Assembly: GCA_026260175.1 (NCBI GenBank)
Contig: JAKCWW010001225.1
Coordinates: forward strand, 1 to 64,000
DNA length: 64,000 bases
Origin: Reticulitermes lucifugus
Lineage: Eukaryota > Arthropoda > Insecta > Blattodea > Rhinotermitidae
Direction: 5' to 3'
The notes beneath the pieces were generated by a model. That model saw only the letters and a program-made list of their open reading frames with translations, did no database searches and was not told the origin of the DNA. Positions within the stretch are counted from its first letter, which is position 1; the number at the start of each line of letters is the position of its first letter. A program made the translations under genes and the position numbers. This document shows, one piece after another, positions 1-10,286 of the stretch.

Positions 1-102
1 GTTCGAATATTCACCTGAGGCAACATCCCATATTGCTGGACGCTGTTCAACTTCAAAAATAAATGCTTCAATGTCAAGCTCCATTGCAAAGTGGCCGCTT
101 CT

Positions 103-316
103 CCGGTGGCGTCGTGTGACAGACTGAATGGAAAACAACTGGATGACGGGGTGGCGCCACCTGTAAGTAGCGAGCTGAGTCGCGGATGGTCGACCCTCGC
201 GCGCGACTTGGTGGGTGGCGCCACCTCGTGTGACAGGAGCAATTAAAATGTTCTTACCCACTGGGTCGCGCGACCCGGGTCGCGCCACCCGGGTGGCCTC
301 GTCTGACACCGGGGTA
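103..316. repeat. GC-rich cluster of short palindromic repeats
   Basis: A GC-rich patch in AT-rich surroundings. The 12-mer palindrome GGTGGCGCCACC occurs at 150-161 and 214-225, and a related CCACCCGGGTGG near 285-296. The phrase TCGTGTGACA recurs at about 112 and 226, with TCGTCTGACA near 299. This looks like fragments of a short inverted-repeat element, but no clean termini or target duplication are visible. Confidence 0.45.
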
Positions 317-371
317 AGCAAAGAAATAGGCATTTGACAGGACAGTAAAAATGCTATCACGACGGTTCGGA

Positions 372-473
372 TGACACACACACACACACACACAGGCGCG
401 CGCACGTAGGCCTTCGTACGCACGCACGTACATACATACATACATACAGTCACAAAACACACACACACACACA
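372..473. repeat. CA and CATA microsatellites
   Basis: Two (CA)n tracts (about 374-393 and 456-472) flank a (CATA)n tract (about 428-447). The apparent minus-strand reading frame across it is low-complexity and not a gene. Confidence 0.9.
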
Positions 474-949
474 ACTCTGAAGCTTGAAATTCTGTTCGGT
501 CTGTCCCTATGTAGTAAGTCATTCTCTAAGTTACGGATACGTACGCCAGGTGGTAGTGTAACATTCTTGTATTATTAAGCAGCCAAACGTATTTTTAACT
601 GAATTACATTACATCAGTTGCTGTTCACAAGCAAGGGACAATCCCTTTCCCAGGCGCAAACCACTGCCAAGGTCAACTGCAAACTCCGCAGTGAGTATAT
701 ACATCTATGCTTCGTTCGGTAGTGCGACCTCCATCTTAGGTGGTCATAGTAGTACTGTTGATACTTTTGAATTCATGTCGTCCATGTTTAGCGAAATTGT
801 TATTTGTATATTATCCCTCAAGATCTGTAATGTAGAACAGGGCATTAATGTAATGAGTCTTTGTGGAAGATGGGAGTTGTCAAATTTTCCTGTTGCAGTT
901 TCAACTGTCTCTACACTGATACATGAACTGCAGGAAAAATTGTGAATGG
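474..949. other. no identifiable feature, one short dispersed repeat
   Basis: No coding support. A stretch at about 645-690 (CAGGCGCAAACCACTGCCAA onward) resembles 56565-56600, so it is a small dispersed repeat of unknown type. Confidence 0.4.
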
Positions 950-1187
950 ACGTCACGGTGGAGTGGTTACCATTCCTGTCATGGATTCCGGAGGTCCCGG
1001 GTTCAAATTTCAGAGCATACTTCATGTAATCTGACAAGTATTGTGGATATGCCCAGTCCCTCCAGCCGTGTTGGGACAGGACCTTAGATTAAGCCGCGAT
1101 CGCTTTCTTCCACGTGCTTTCGAATTTGTTGTTTATTTGATGCTATGGTGTGAGTGCCTGACAATGTCGTTAAATAAAAACGTAAGT
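950..1187 (+). mobile_element. tRNA-derived SINE with GTCGTTAAATAA tail
   Basis: The head has a tRNA-like A-box region (GGTGGAGTGGTTACC) and a B-box-like GGTTCAAATTT at about 1000-1010. The 3' end is AATGTCGTTAAATAAAA. The same tail ends other SINE fragments in this window (near 18042, 37497, 42207 and, inverted, near 25030 and 38378), which supports a family with a shared 3' end, as SINEs use to recruit LINE reverse transcriptase. Exact boundaries are estimated. Confidence 0.6.
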
Positions 1188-1578
1188 GAAGTGACTGACT
1201 GAATAAATAAGGTATAACACAGTGTCCATGAAGCTATTTCGAAATTAGTAATGGCAACAGAAAAGTGTAAATACGGTGTTGCCTTGGAATAGAATCATGG
1301 ACACGTTTGTGACATATTTGTACGTGTATTTAGAAAATTAACTAGAGGATACCCCAGAAATAAGTGTTGAACATCACGCTTGAGGGTTGGACAGGTTGCA
1401 AAAATGATCTCCAAAATTGCACTTCGGAGTTGCATAATTTACCAAAATCCTTGATCGTTTTAAACACATTATTGTTGGGCGACATTTCGAAGTGATGGTG
1501 AGGATGAGGTGAATAATGTCGCTAATCCATACGAGCATCGAGTGTTGTTGCTCAAGTTGCAATGAAAAGTTTTTGTAT
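1188..1578. other. no identifiable feature
   Basis: AT-rich sequence without coding signal or recognisable repeat. Confidence 0.4.
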
Positions 1579-1589
1579 GGCCTGTCCAT

Positions 1590-1636
1590 TAAATGAATGA
1601 ATATATAAATAAATAAGTAAATAAATAAATAAATTA
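1590..1636. repeat. AAAT microsatellite
   Basis: Imperfect (AAAT)n tract. The minus-strand frame over it gives only a Y/I/F-rich peptide. Confidence 0.85.
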
Positions 1637-1721
1637 AGGCCACTGAGAACTGTGGTTGTCAAGAATTTCTCTCGTATTAACGTGTCTGTTCGCGGGGATA
1701 CCCGAATTGTCTTCTACTGCG

Positions 1722-2045
1722 TACTTATTTTTTTTTTCATTTCTTTTTTTCTCTCCTCATCAGTTATTTATTTGTTTGTTCTTTTCCTGCGGACTTATTT
1801 CCTTGAAGTTTATTTTCTTTCATCCTCTGTTATTTCTTCCATATATCTTTTATTACCTCCAGTCTTCTTTACTTCATTCCTTATGTACTTGATTTTCTTT
1901 ATTCTTCATTTCCTTTGCTATGTCTCCTTTATCCTGTTGTCCCATTCTCTTCATTTTTTGTATTTCAGTTTCTTTTAGGGTTTTGTTGTTTAAACTTCTG
2001 GTTTTAATGTACTCTGTTTTCTTATTTTTCCTTGTTTGTGTAGGT
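1722..2045. repeat. pyrimidine-rich T-rich tract
   Basis: The plus strand is strongly T/C biased (TTTCTTT and TTTATTTCC runs). Two overlapping plus-strand frames exist only because of this composition and encode F/L/S-rich peptides. Confidence 0.6.
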
Positions 2046-2824
2046 GCATTAAGTTGATCATGTTCGTCTCGCGAAATTTTAAACAAGGGACAAGAAGTTT
2101 AAATAGCAGCTAAGGGACGTTATATTCTCAAAAAAAGCATTCGTTTTCGTGCAGTTCGTTAAACTGTAACCACAGAATTGGATGTGCGGCAGTTGTTATG
2201 TGTTCTTTGCGCAGAGTGCTTGAAATGAAGTACGTACAGTATAACAGGAGGGTAGTGTGTGTCTGACTGCACATTTCATATCCAAAAGTGCCGGGTGAAT
2301 TTAGATTAAATTAGGATTTGAATTTTTTGGACTCAAAGTCATGGGCTGAATTAAATTTTTGTTCATATCTTGCAGATTTAAACTTCAATTTACGCCCATA
2401 CGCCCTACTTTAAATGCGAACTGCGCTCACTTGTGCGCTTTCGTGAGTGCATGTTTATGTGTTTGTGTTTGTGGTGGGGGGGGGTGACAGCCCCTGTCAA
2501 TTTCTTTCACTATGAAACGGTACGTTGCTTTGCCCCAGATAGAATTCCCCACGCTCATCATTGCGTGCATATTGGATATACAGACTTACGTGTTCAAAAC
2601 ACACATCTGGGTTTTGGACGCCACGTGTTTCCACGATAAAGGCACCTGTACTTTTTACTTTACACATGCCTCAAACTTATGACAATTTGCCATGATATGT
2701 AGACCGCGGTTGGACTCATGATACTGAGCTCGTAATTATTTCTGCCCTCTTCTGTTGATTTCTGTATGAGTGATGGATAAGGAAAAGTCAGAGCATATCG
2801 GACTTTTCTGGTCTCTGTGTGTAT
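2046..2824. other. no identifiable feature
   Basis: Unique-looking AT-rich sequence. A short G-run lies near 2475. Nothing else can be supported. Confidence 0.4.
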
Positions 2825-2827
2825 GTT

Positions 2828-3133
2828 CTACAATGCAGTTCTTCTCATTCTTTCCGTAGTCTGTCTTACGGAGGCCCATAGCCTCTTCCAAAGCGGGTTC
2901 TCCACAGAGTGCGATCTAATGCGTCCTATTACAATATCCAGTATCCTCTCGTTATCCTGAAAGTCATCCAGTAGCTGCTTACGTTTTCTTCCTCGTCTTC
3001 CCGTCACTTCCGTCCTTCCTTCTCTTTCCTTCAAAAACGTGTTCTAGAAGGCAGTTGCTACTCAAGATGTGACCAATTCAGTTAGCCTCCCTTCTTTTTA
3101 TTGTATGTAGGTTTACTCCTGTCCTCCTTGACT
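2828..3133 (-). pseudogene. LINE reverse-transcriptase C-terminal tail, truncated
   Basis: Minus strand. This is the 3' end of a non-LTR retrotransposon ORF2. It matches two other copies in this window (22150-22625 and 23565-25000) in the Arg/Lys-rich stretch around TGRRGRKRKQLLDD and the terminal WRTRFGRGYGP-like segment, with several stops. The region from GTAGG (about 3110) to CTCCTTGAC (3133) still matches the 22.4-kb copy, so the 5' truncation is exactly where the minisatellite begins. In this family the tail follows RT and contains a W-I-G-H segment. It is dead: short, frameshifted and without RT motifs. Confidence 0.75.
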
Positions 3134-3450
3134 GGGCATGTCAGTTTTCGTCCACGGTTAATCCCCTACCCTTCGGGAGCAAAATGGTCTTACCGTTTTC
3201 GTCCACGACCAGCAGGTGTAGTATTCGTTTTCGTCCACGGGCATGTCAGTTTTCGTCCACGGTTAATCCCCTACCCTTCGGGAGCAGAAAGGTCATCTGT
3301 TTTCGTCCACGACCAGCAGGTGTAGTATCCGTTTTCGTCCACGGGCATGTCAGTTTTCGTCCACAGTTAATCCCCTACCCTTCGCGAGGAAAAAGGTCAT
3401 ATCCATTTTCGTTCACAACCAACAGGTATAATATTCTTTTTCGTCCACTG
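3134..3450. repeat. minisatellite, three ~105-bp units
   Basis: Units begin with GGGCATGTCAG at 3134, 3239 and 3343, giving periods of 105 and 104 bp. Each unit contains several copies of TTTTCGTCCAC plus CCCTACCCTTCGGGAGC. The third unit is more diverged (CTTCGCGAGG, TTCACAACC). Two overlapping plus-strand frames stay open across the array because the units lack stops, giving FRPR/SSTV-type repeats; these are by-products. Related words recur at 49650-49680 and, inverted, at 51305-51420. Confidence 0.9.
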
Positions 3451-3487
3451 CTCGTAACTCGTGAATGAGCATAAGGCAGTTGCGGAA

Positions 3488-3605
3488 GACATTTATTTCG
3501 GGTGGCAGAAGATTGTTTGAAATAAAGTTAAATCCCTGATGATGGTTCCATTGGAGAACTGAAACATGTCGGATTAATGTTATTGTAGAAAGAAGTTGTA
3601 TGGTA
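3488..3605 (+). mobile_element. fragment of hammerhead-bearing PLE-type repeat
   Basis: A short solo segment around the hammerhead motif at 3531-3575. It resembles the arms of the inverted-repeat elements further along the window in having the GAAACATGTxGG block followed by AT-rich sequence, but no second arm is visible nearby. Confidence 0.5.
3531..3575 (+). ncRNA. hammerhead-ribozyme-like motif 1
   Basis: Stem I is a perfect AATCC/GGATT pair (3531-3535 with 3571-3575). The core CTGATGA lies at 3536-3542 and GAAA at 3561-3564. Stem II pairs GGTTC with GAACT, closed by a G-U. Stem III is a single C-G pair around a 2-nt loop. The predicted cleavage is after C3570 in the GTC triplet. One extra T sits between CTGATGA and stem II, as in every copy here. 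Such minimal stem III hammerheads are known from Penelope-like elements; activity here is untested. Confidence 0.7.
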
Positions 3606-3916
3606 TAATAAAAAGGTGCGCATTTTGTTGGTCAAAAATATGTGATCAGATGAAAATGTACGGTATGAACAATTTAAAGTTCATTGTACTTACTTTGCTG
3701 AGTATCATGACAATGTTGGTGATAGCAATATGGTGAAACTGACTGCCTTGGTACAGAGACATCAAATGGGCCTTTGTGAGAGCCCCAAATGATAAAGTTG
3801 ATGATGGATTGCTGTGATTGGGGTGGCTTGGTTTATGTAACCACGCTTCCTTGGCTGCATCAGTTGTACTGTAGGATGACGTGAAATCATCGTGACTGGT
3901 AATCGTCTGGGATATA
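3606..3916. other. no identifiable feature
   Basis: AT-rich interval. The minus-strand frame over 3646-4125 runs into the SINE below and shows no domain. Confidence 0.4.
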
Positions 3917-4062
3917 ATGACGTGGGTTATTTTAAGTACAGCGGTTGAAGAAATCAAAGGAAATATGTCACCAAAGCCAGTCTCTGGGACGGGAATTGAA
4001 CCTACGACCTCCAGAATAGGAAGCAAGAATGCCACACACCTAACCGCTTTATTCAGAGGATT
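3917..4062 (-). mobile_element. tRNA-derived SINE fragment
   Basis: On the minus strand a tRNA-like head reads CGGTTAGGTGTGTGGCATTC, then a B box GTTCAATTCCCG at about 3978-3990. It continues into a body that matches a cockroach repeat I recall. The 159-residue minus frame across it is a by-product. Confidence 0.6.
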
Positions 4063-4224
4063 ATTGTTGAGCACTGATGACGGGATATGTAGACTTCTGT
4101 GTGTCTCTTTAGAGTCCCTGAGCACGGAAGCTGTTAAAGAATATCCTGGTGGATGCAGGCAGCTGTGCTCCGGGACACGATAAAAGGGACATCCGTATAT
4201 AGGCTACTCTGAATGTACCTCATT

Positions 4225-4325
4225 GTTGCTTTGCTCAACTCATCCCGCATGGGCCGTCTTGGATTAAACCCAGGCCTCCGCATCAATAAAACTGGCGACT
4301 AGTTCAATGGCGCATCAACGTTTTA
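4225..4325 (-). mobile_element. possible tRNA-headed SINE fragment
   Basis: The minus strand has a B-box-like GGGTTTAATCC (about 4261-4271) and an upstream A-box-like segment (GAACTAGTCGCCAG). The family was not matched elsewhere in the window. Confidence 0.35.
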
Positions 4326-4386
4326 CTAATTCATGGTTAAGAGTTGAGGTTCTGATGGCGGTCAGCATCGAAGGCTAAGGTCTTCT

Positions 4387-4475
4387 GGGATGTGACGCCG
4401 CGTAATTTGGTAGATTGTTACTGACGTTTCTGAGGAAGCTGCTGTATTATTTTTCGGGGTAGAATGATTAAAGAT
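4387..4475 (-). repeat. short dispersed repeat, hammerhead-like family 2
   Basis: On the plus strand it reads GGATGTGACGCCGCGTAATT, then ACTGACGTTTCTGAGGAAGC. This is the same order (GATGTGACGCCGTGTAG, spacer, ACGTTTCGG, CTGCTG, CCATCTTCAGG) seen in about a dozen places here. The minus strand would carry a CTGANGA/GAAA arrangement, but the core is mutated in this copy. Confidence 0.6.
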
Positions 4476-5400
4476 GGCGGCAGAGTATTCCTCTAAAACG
4501 TCAGCGTCTGTGTACCGGCAGTCCGTAATCTTAAATTCCTGATTAATTTTACTGTTTTTTAGTCTTGTTGGAAACTGCAGCGGAATGGCGAATACTCATG
4601 AGGCAGCTAGTGCGATGCCCTCAAGGTGGGATTGACATGACAGGCTTGAGTTTTGGGGGTATCATTTGTCAGCGATATTAGAGTCTACACAGCCTGAGAT
4701 TGATTTCCGGACTCCTGGCCTCGCTGTAATGGAAGTAGCAAGATTATGTCGCAGGCAAGCACAAGCACAAGTGTTGCTTGGTTTGCCATATCAGCAACTG
4801 AGACCATTATTGACTGCAGGCTAAACCCACCTCTCGTTAATTAAAACCCATGTTTCGAATCATGACTGCTGAGTGGGAAGGAGCATGAATCGGTATGAAT
4901 CATACATTTGTTCATACCGCCATTTTGTTTGTGTCAGGTGTAATTATGACTCACCACGGATTATTCAATATGATTATAATACAAGCCTCTTCTTAAGCTT
5001 TAGATCACAATGGTAACTACATGTACCACCAGCGTTGACCTGAAAAAACTCCGCATTTTCCCCACAAAGTGCGTTTGTGTGTTTCGAATGAATCGCACAG
5101 TTTCCGAATACAGTATCAACCATATGATTTTGTAAAAGAAATGCAGATGGATTGCGGGTTTCAGTTCTATATGCATGTAGTCTGGAGTTTTTAAATAACC
5201 AGTGGTTATTTTAGCGTTTTCGTAAGCAAGCAAGAAGAAAAAAAAAAGACATGCGCCTGTTAACATCGGTATGTTTATCCATGTGTCGTCATGTAACAAG
5301 TCAACCGCCGAACGAATTCTATGAATTTCTGTGTATGTGTGGTTTCAGTAAAATTTTGTCCCTTCCAAATTTGGTTAAATTTACAATAACGAGCTCTTTG
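4476..5400. other. no identifiable feature
   Basis: No coding domain or recognised repeat. The minus frame at 5000-5299 has no known motif. Confidence 0.4.
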
Positions 5401-5595
5401 GAGCCGGAGTAGCGTAGTCGGTATTTCGTCCTATTCAATGGGTACCAGGGTTCTTTCCCTGGGGATAAAGCGTCCGGGGCGTGAAGTTAACCACTGACCT
5501 CCATCTAGTGTCGAGGTTAAGAATACGTGGGGATATACCTCAAACCCCCCCAATAAGCCGTCATGGCGTGGGCAGATAAAACTTTACCTTTGACG
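5401..5595 (+). mobile_element. tRNA-derived SINE, family C
   Basis: The plus-strand head GAGTAGCGTAGTCGGTA is an A-box-like segment shared with copies near 46235, 57245 and 37712. The body ends in TAAAACTTTACCTTTGACG, the reverse complement of the AAAGGTAAAG start seen in the inverted copies. The B box is degraded. Confidence 0.6.
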
Positions 5596-5799
5596 TGCAC
5601 TTTACATGAAGACTTAGCTGCGTTTGTGTGTGCATCTTGTGCGTAAGTAGCGAAAAGTGATTTCCAGTGAAGGTGTAAACAAAAATTGAAGCACATATTG
5701 TGTGTCAGTAACCTTTCGCCTGTAGGTATTGACCGTTTTCGGAATAACCAAACAATCTCGAAAACCGTAGGACAGCTTTTGCTCGAATTCGTCGAATCA

Positions 5800-5885
5800 C
5801 CATCACCGCCGCTGCCGCCGCCACCACCACCACCACCAACAACAATAACAACAGTAACAACAGCAACAACAACAACAACAACTTG
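5800..5885. repeat. CCG/CCA/ACA trinucleotide microsatellite
   Basis: (CCG)n passes into (CCA)n and then (ACA)n and (CAA)n. It yields P-rich and T-rich peptides on the plus strand and L/V/A runs on the minus strand, neither of which is a gene. Confidence 0.9.
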
Positions 5886-6089
5886 TGTAGTAGCACATTG
5901 TTAGGTGTTCCAAAATTGCAGCTAGGCGAAGCGTGTGCATTTTTTTACGCCCTCACAGCGTTAAACAATCAACCGATCTGTTCTCTCCCAACACTCTGTC
6001 CGTCTTTAAAATTTGAATCGTTAAACGTATCTAATCGTACTAAGCGGCTCCAGCGACTCTGAATTGTATTTAGACTATAGTATCACTAA

Positions 6090-6665
6090 TTTGAATATTG
6101 ATTTGTACTGGATAAACATTTGTTGGAATATTGATCTATGTTTCAGATCACTATTCGGAATATTTATTTATACAGCAGAGTAACTACTTGTATTAATTTA
6201 TATGGCGCAATTGTTAGTTCAGATTGATTTATACGACAGAACTATTCCTTGGGCTGTTGATTTATACGGCAGAATCATTGGTTGGAATGTCGATTTATAT
6301 GCAAAATCAATCCCTGTAATGTTGATTTGCAATGCAGAATCACTTCCTGGGATATTGATTTTGACGCCAGGATCACAAATCAGAATACAGCAGAATCGTC
6401 ATTGGAACATTGATTTATACTGCAGAATCACTAATTGGATTGTTGATTTATAGGCTACTGCAGAACCACGTTTTGAAACGTTAACTGGTACTGCAGAATT
6501 TCTTGTGATACTCATTTATCTTGCATGATTACTAGTTGAATTATTTATACTGGAGAATATATAGCTTGAATGTTGATTTATAGGCTACTGCATAGCCACT
6601 TCTTGGAAAGTTATCTATACTGAAGAGTCACTTGTTGGAATAGTATTTAGTACTCCAGACACTGA
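6090..6665. repeat. degenerate minisatellite, ~33-bp period
   Basis: About 17 diverged units, each resembling TTGGAATATTGATTTATACT followed by GCAGAATCACT. The motif GATTTATAC recurs roughly every 32-33 bp. Because the period is 33 bp, one plus-strand frame (6202-6453) stays open as an 11-residue repeat starting DLY; this is a by-product, since units elsewhere contain stops. Confidence 0.85.
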
Positions 6666-7071
6666 ACGCGACAGTTCAGGAGCGCGTTACATTACATATT
6701 TTGTAGTCGTACGCCTAGGCAATTGCTGTGTTACTGTGATTGCAGATATTTTGAACGGAAAGTGTAAAGTTCTTAATATATGATTGGTAGCTGAGAAGAA
6801 TGTGCTACATATCATGACCGACACAACTTTGTCACTGACATTTAGGACCATTCCAGTTTTAAGCCCTGAAACCCTTTCTCCCAACATTTTACTACGCAAT
6901 TGTGGCATATCCATTACACATAATGTTGAGAAAGTGTCAATACCAAAAATATGTAAGACCTGTTTGGTTCATTTTTTCAGCTACTCGTAAACAAAATTAT
7001 TATTATTAATGCATTCTGGGAACAGTTTCAGGAGAATAGATTGGAATTTATCACGGAGGTCGGGCGGTTTT

Positions 7072-7340
7072 ACTGACAGCATGAATTTAGCACAAGGATG
7101 TTGTACTGGCAGTATGAAGTTAGCACAGGGCTGTTATAGTGACAATTTGAAGTTAACACGAAATTGTTGTACTGACGGTATGAAGTTAGCACAAGAATAT
7201 TGTAGTGATAGTATGAAGTTAGCACAAGAATATTGTACTGGCAGTATGAAGTTAGCACAGGGATGCTTTACTGACAGTATGAAGTTAGCACAAGAATATT
7301 GTACTGACAGTATGAAGTTAGCACATGAATGTTGTACTCC
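7072..7340. repeat. minisatellite, eight 33-bp units
   Basis: Tandem units of the form AGTATGAAGTTAGCACAAGA plus ATATTGTACTGAC, well conserved (33 bp). Plus-strand translation gives an 11-residue repeat SMKLAQEYCTD inside a frame open from 7009 to 7392; the minus strand also stays open with MLTSYCQYNIL-type units. Both arise from stop-free units. It lies 400 bp from the other 33-bp array but has a different unit sequence. Confidence 0.9.
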
Positions 7341-7392
7341 TGATATTTTCTGTTATGTGCTGAGGAAGTTCATACTTTTTATTCCTTACTAA

Positions 7393-7854
7393 ATATTATT
7401 AGTCAAGGAGGTTGAGATGAGCAGAGTATATATCTCATACGGAAGAGTTAATATGTGCAATATTTTTGTCTGAAATCGTGAAGGGACGAGACCACTTAAC
7501 GGTATCTAGGTGTAGGAGGAGGATAATGTTAAAATCGATCATAGAGGGGATGGTCGTTAATGTGTTTAGTGTATTCAGGATCGGGCTCTTCTGAACACGG
7601 TATGCTTAATTTCTTGACTAGCTGAAGGACCGAGGTGACATGTTATAAGAAATGTCAGGGCTTTGTGAAAGTACGTAGAAGAAACTCAAAGCGCTTGCAA
7701 GTCGGTATATCTGGCGTACACTGGAAATCAAAGTTGGAACGTCCTGAATAGGAAGCGGACCAGCTAGAACTTCCTGGACTAGGAATTTGTGTTTGTTTTA
7801 ATGAAGATTAAGAAATTGTGACTAAGTACAAAAGAATTTCATGCCTTCGGAAAC
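7393..7854. other. no identifiable feature
   Basis: Non-coding, no repeat recognised. Confidence 0.4.
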
Positions 7855-7985
7855 GAAGGTCACGGTCGAGTTGGTAACATTTACTTTTGGTCTGGAGTCC
7901 CCAGGTCCAAATCTCTGCCAAGAGACCAGCGGTTCCGAGGGTTTAAGTGGGTCTTCTCGGTCCGTTCACTAAATTTCTGAACTGT
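7855..7985 (+). mobile_element. SINE head fragment
   Basis: AAGGTCACGGTCGAGTTGGTAACATT resembles the head of the SINE at 950 (GTCACGGTGGAGTGGTTACCATT). A degraded B box CCAGGTCCAAATCTC follows near 7906. The tail is not seen. Confidence 0.5.
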
Positions 7986-8688
7986 TTCTTAAATTAGACA
8001 ACCGATTCCTTCTGTATTTCTACCAATTATGCGTCATTATTCAGAGTAGTCGTGTAATTCGCTATAGTGTGATTCGTTCAAAGCGCCTCCACTTGAACCA
8101 TAGGACATTGCTGTAAGTCTGAGGTACTTTGCGAGAATTGAAGTTTCCCCTTGCTGTTTAGGTCGAGTTTATGTAGTCCTTTTTATTTAGATCGATGGGT
8201 GGTAAGTTTTGAGATGAAGGGCCAATTTTTAAAACTATGTAAAACTTACATCCTTCTTTTCGTTGAATAAGTGAAGGTGGTGTCAATAGAAAAGAAGAGA
8301 GAGAACTTTTGAATGTATGATATCTGGGCACAGAAGTGTTGTGTAAGCCTACATGACGTCATGGGGTCTCACAGGAACGGTTACTACGCTGTGTTGCTGG
8401 TACTCCGTTACTACTGCACGGCGCGTCGCTATGGTAACCATAAATCAATATGGTGGTCGGCACACTGCATCGGCAAGGTTAGCGCTAGAATTTTCTGTGA
8501 ACGTCTTTTTCTCTTGTATTTTTTGTTTATATTCTCCCCATCTCTCTTGTCTGGGTGAATCTGAGGTATTGCCAGATTCTTGAATCTGTTTATCAGTGCT
8601 TTCATCCGATTGGTTCAGGAGCTGTCGGTGACAGATCCCGTGTTTATTTCATGGGTTTAATTTTTTCATGCTCTACTGGTAAGTATGT
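7986..8688. other. no identifiable feature
   Basis: Includes T-rich sequence near 8500-8550 but no supported element. Confidence 0.4.
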
Positions 8689-8689
8689 G

Positions 8690-8930
8690 TACAGTACTGC
8701 CTGCTTTAACATTCCAAAACTCTGCATTTTGCCCGCACGCACACGCGCACACACACACACAATCATATGTTTCGTACGATTCTCACAATAAACCGATTTC
8801 CCTCGCCCACACCCCCACAAACAACGTCAACCGGTTGGTCCCTGTAAGAAGAGAAACATGTTTACTGTGAGATAGGAACTAAAATTTAAAATGTAATTTA
8901 AAGGAAATTTAATGCTCAAAGGGTTTTCAG
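8690..8930 (+). repeat. dispersed repeat E with embedded CA tract
   Basis: It contains CTGCCTGCTTTAACATTCC, a (CA)n tract at about 8740-8762, and GTTTACTGTGAGATAGGAAC near 8859. The same blocks occur together at 48290-48450. The GTGAGATAGGAACTGAA word recurs at 41110-41160 and, inverted and diverged, at 21670-21830 and 28230-28370. The element class is unknown. Confidence 0.6.
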
Positions 8931-9017
8931 TAACAAATGTACATTCTTAAAAATATCTTAGGCTACCTGAACGTGAAGACTTAAAATATAGCTACCGTCT
9001 TATGGAAGATCGCTGTT

Positions 9018-9085
9018 TTGTGGGATGTAACGTCATGTAGACGTGAACGGACGTTTCGGAAGATCAAGCTGCCTCAGTCAACAAC
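9018..9085 (-). repeat. short dispersed repeat, hammerhead-like family 2
   Basis: GTGGGATGTAACGTCATGTAG, then GACGTTTCGGAAGATCAAGC on the plus strand, the family order with a shortened spacer. No intact CTGANGA box on the minus strand. Confidence 0.5.
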
Positions 9086-10284
9086 GTGTATTGTCTAAAA
9101 TACATAATAGCTTCTACAGAGCAGACGGTGTCACATCCAGAAAGGCGTCAATCTTCGTAGCCACCGCTGTGAGAAATCAAGTTAACATGCCACGGAGGGT
9201 AATCAAATCAGGAAGAATGTAATCGCTTGGAAATGTAGCATGCATAAAAGAGGTGTACATGCGTAGAAGAATTTAGTTGGGAATGCTGCAGGACAGAGAC
9301 AGTTTCGATAACGTAGGCATGAATTTGCATATGCTGTTAAATTCTTGTGAAGTGCGTGCTTGGAAGGATGTGGGACATGTAAACTGCTTGTGTGTGTAGT
9401 CGTTGTATTACTTTTGTTAACGCGGTTCTGTAAAAGGCGGGTAATATCTTCACCGGCAAGTGAAGCGTAGTTGCTGGGTGCATTTGGTTACCGCTGCATT
9501 ACACTCGTAATTAACCGGCTTGACATTTTATTACCATACATTTCACACCAAATTTCCACATCGAACGTGTATGATTCAATTACAGAACAATGGCTGCCGT
9601 CACAGTTTGTGGAGGAAGAATGCCTTGAACGATAAACAGCGTCGGAGAGGTGAATTTGAATAGGTTGAACATAAGCTACTGTGCTTGTCTTTTGGTACCA
9701 GCTGTCCAGTCCTTTGTATGACTGTACGAGAGTTACGTTGTACCAAGGATGAACAGGGAGAATTTTTGCTGCTTTAATTCAGTAAAACTTTCTATCTTGC
9801 CAGGCAGTGTGTATATGATTTTCATAATAAACAACGATTGTTTTGTTCAACAGGACAAGCCGTTTCTTTTTCTTAATAGAGACACGACTTTTTCCCCCCT
9901 GTAATTTGGGTATTGCACTTATAATAAGCCTTCTAGGATTCAGATGGTTAACAAGTGTCTCATTTCTTTCTATTTTTAAAATTTAATATTTACACTTCAT
10001 TAAAATTCTCCGAAGTATCTTATTACATAAATTACTTGTTAACTTCAAGATTTTTGTGGTTGAAAAGCCCGAGTACAAGATAATTTAATTATTTTAAGGC
10101 TAATCGGAAGTCGCGGTAGCTCAATCTCCATTCACAAGTTCGCGTGTCCGTCATACTGTTATTACTGACTGCAGGAAATGAGATAGCATCTTGTTAAGGC
10201 AGCCTGCAGGGGCATAATATTTATCGAGTTTCATGAAAATCTGTTAACTGGTTCAAAGGTCGAACGGGGTACACACATACGAGT
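9086..10284. other. no identifiable feature
   Basis: 1.2 kb of AT-rich sequence without domain or repeat that I can name. Confidence 0.4.
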
Positions 10285-10286
10285 AT

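Noticed and set aside
3134-3450. CRISPR-like array
   Set aside because: Units are contiguous 105-bp tandem repeats without unique spacers, in a eukaryotic context.
3646-4125. 159-codon minus-strand frame
   Set aside because: Crosses a tRNA-headed SINE and unrelated DNA; no domain.
7009-7392. Cys-rich repeat protein gene
   Set aside because: An 11-residue repeat from a 33-bp minisatellite; both strands are open, no promoter or conserved start.
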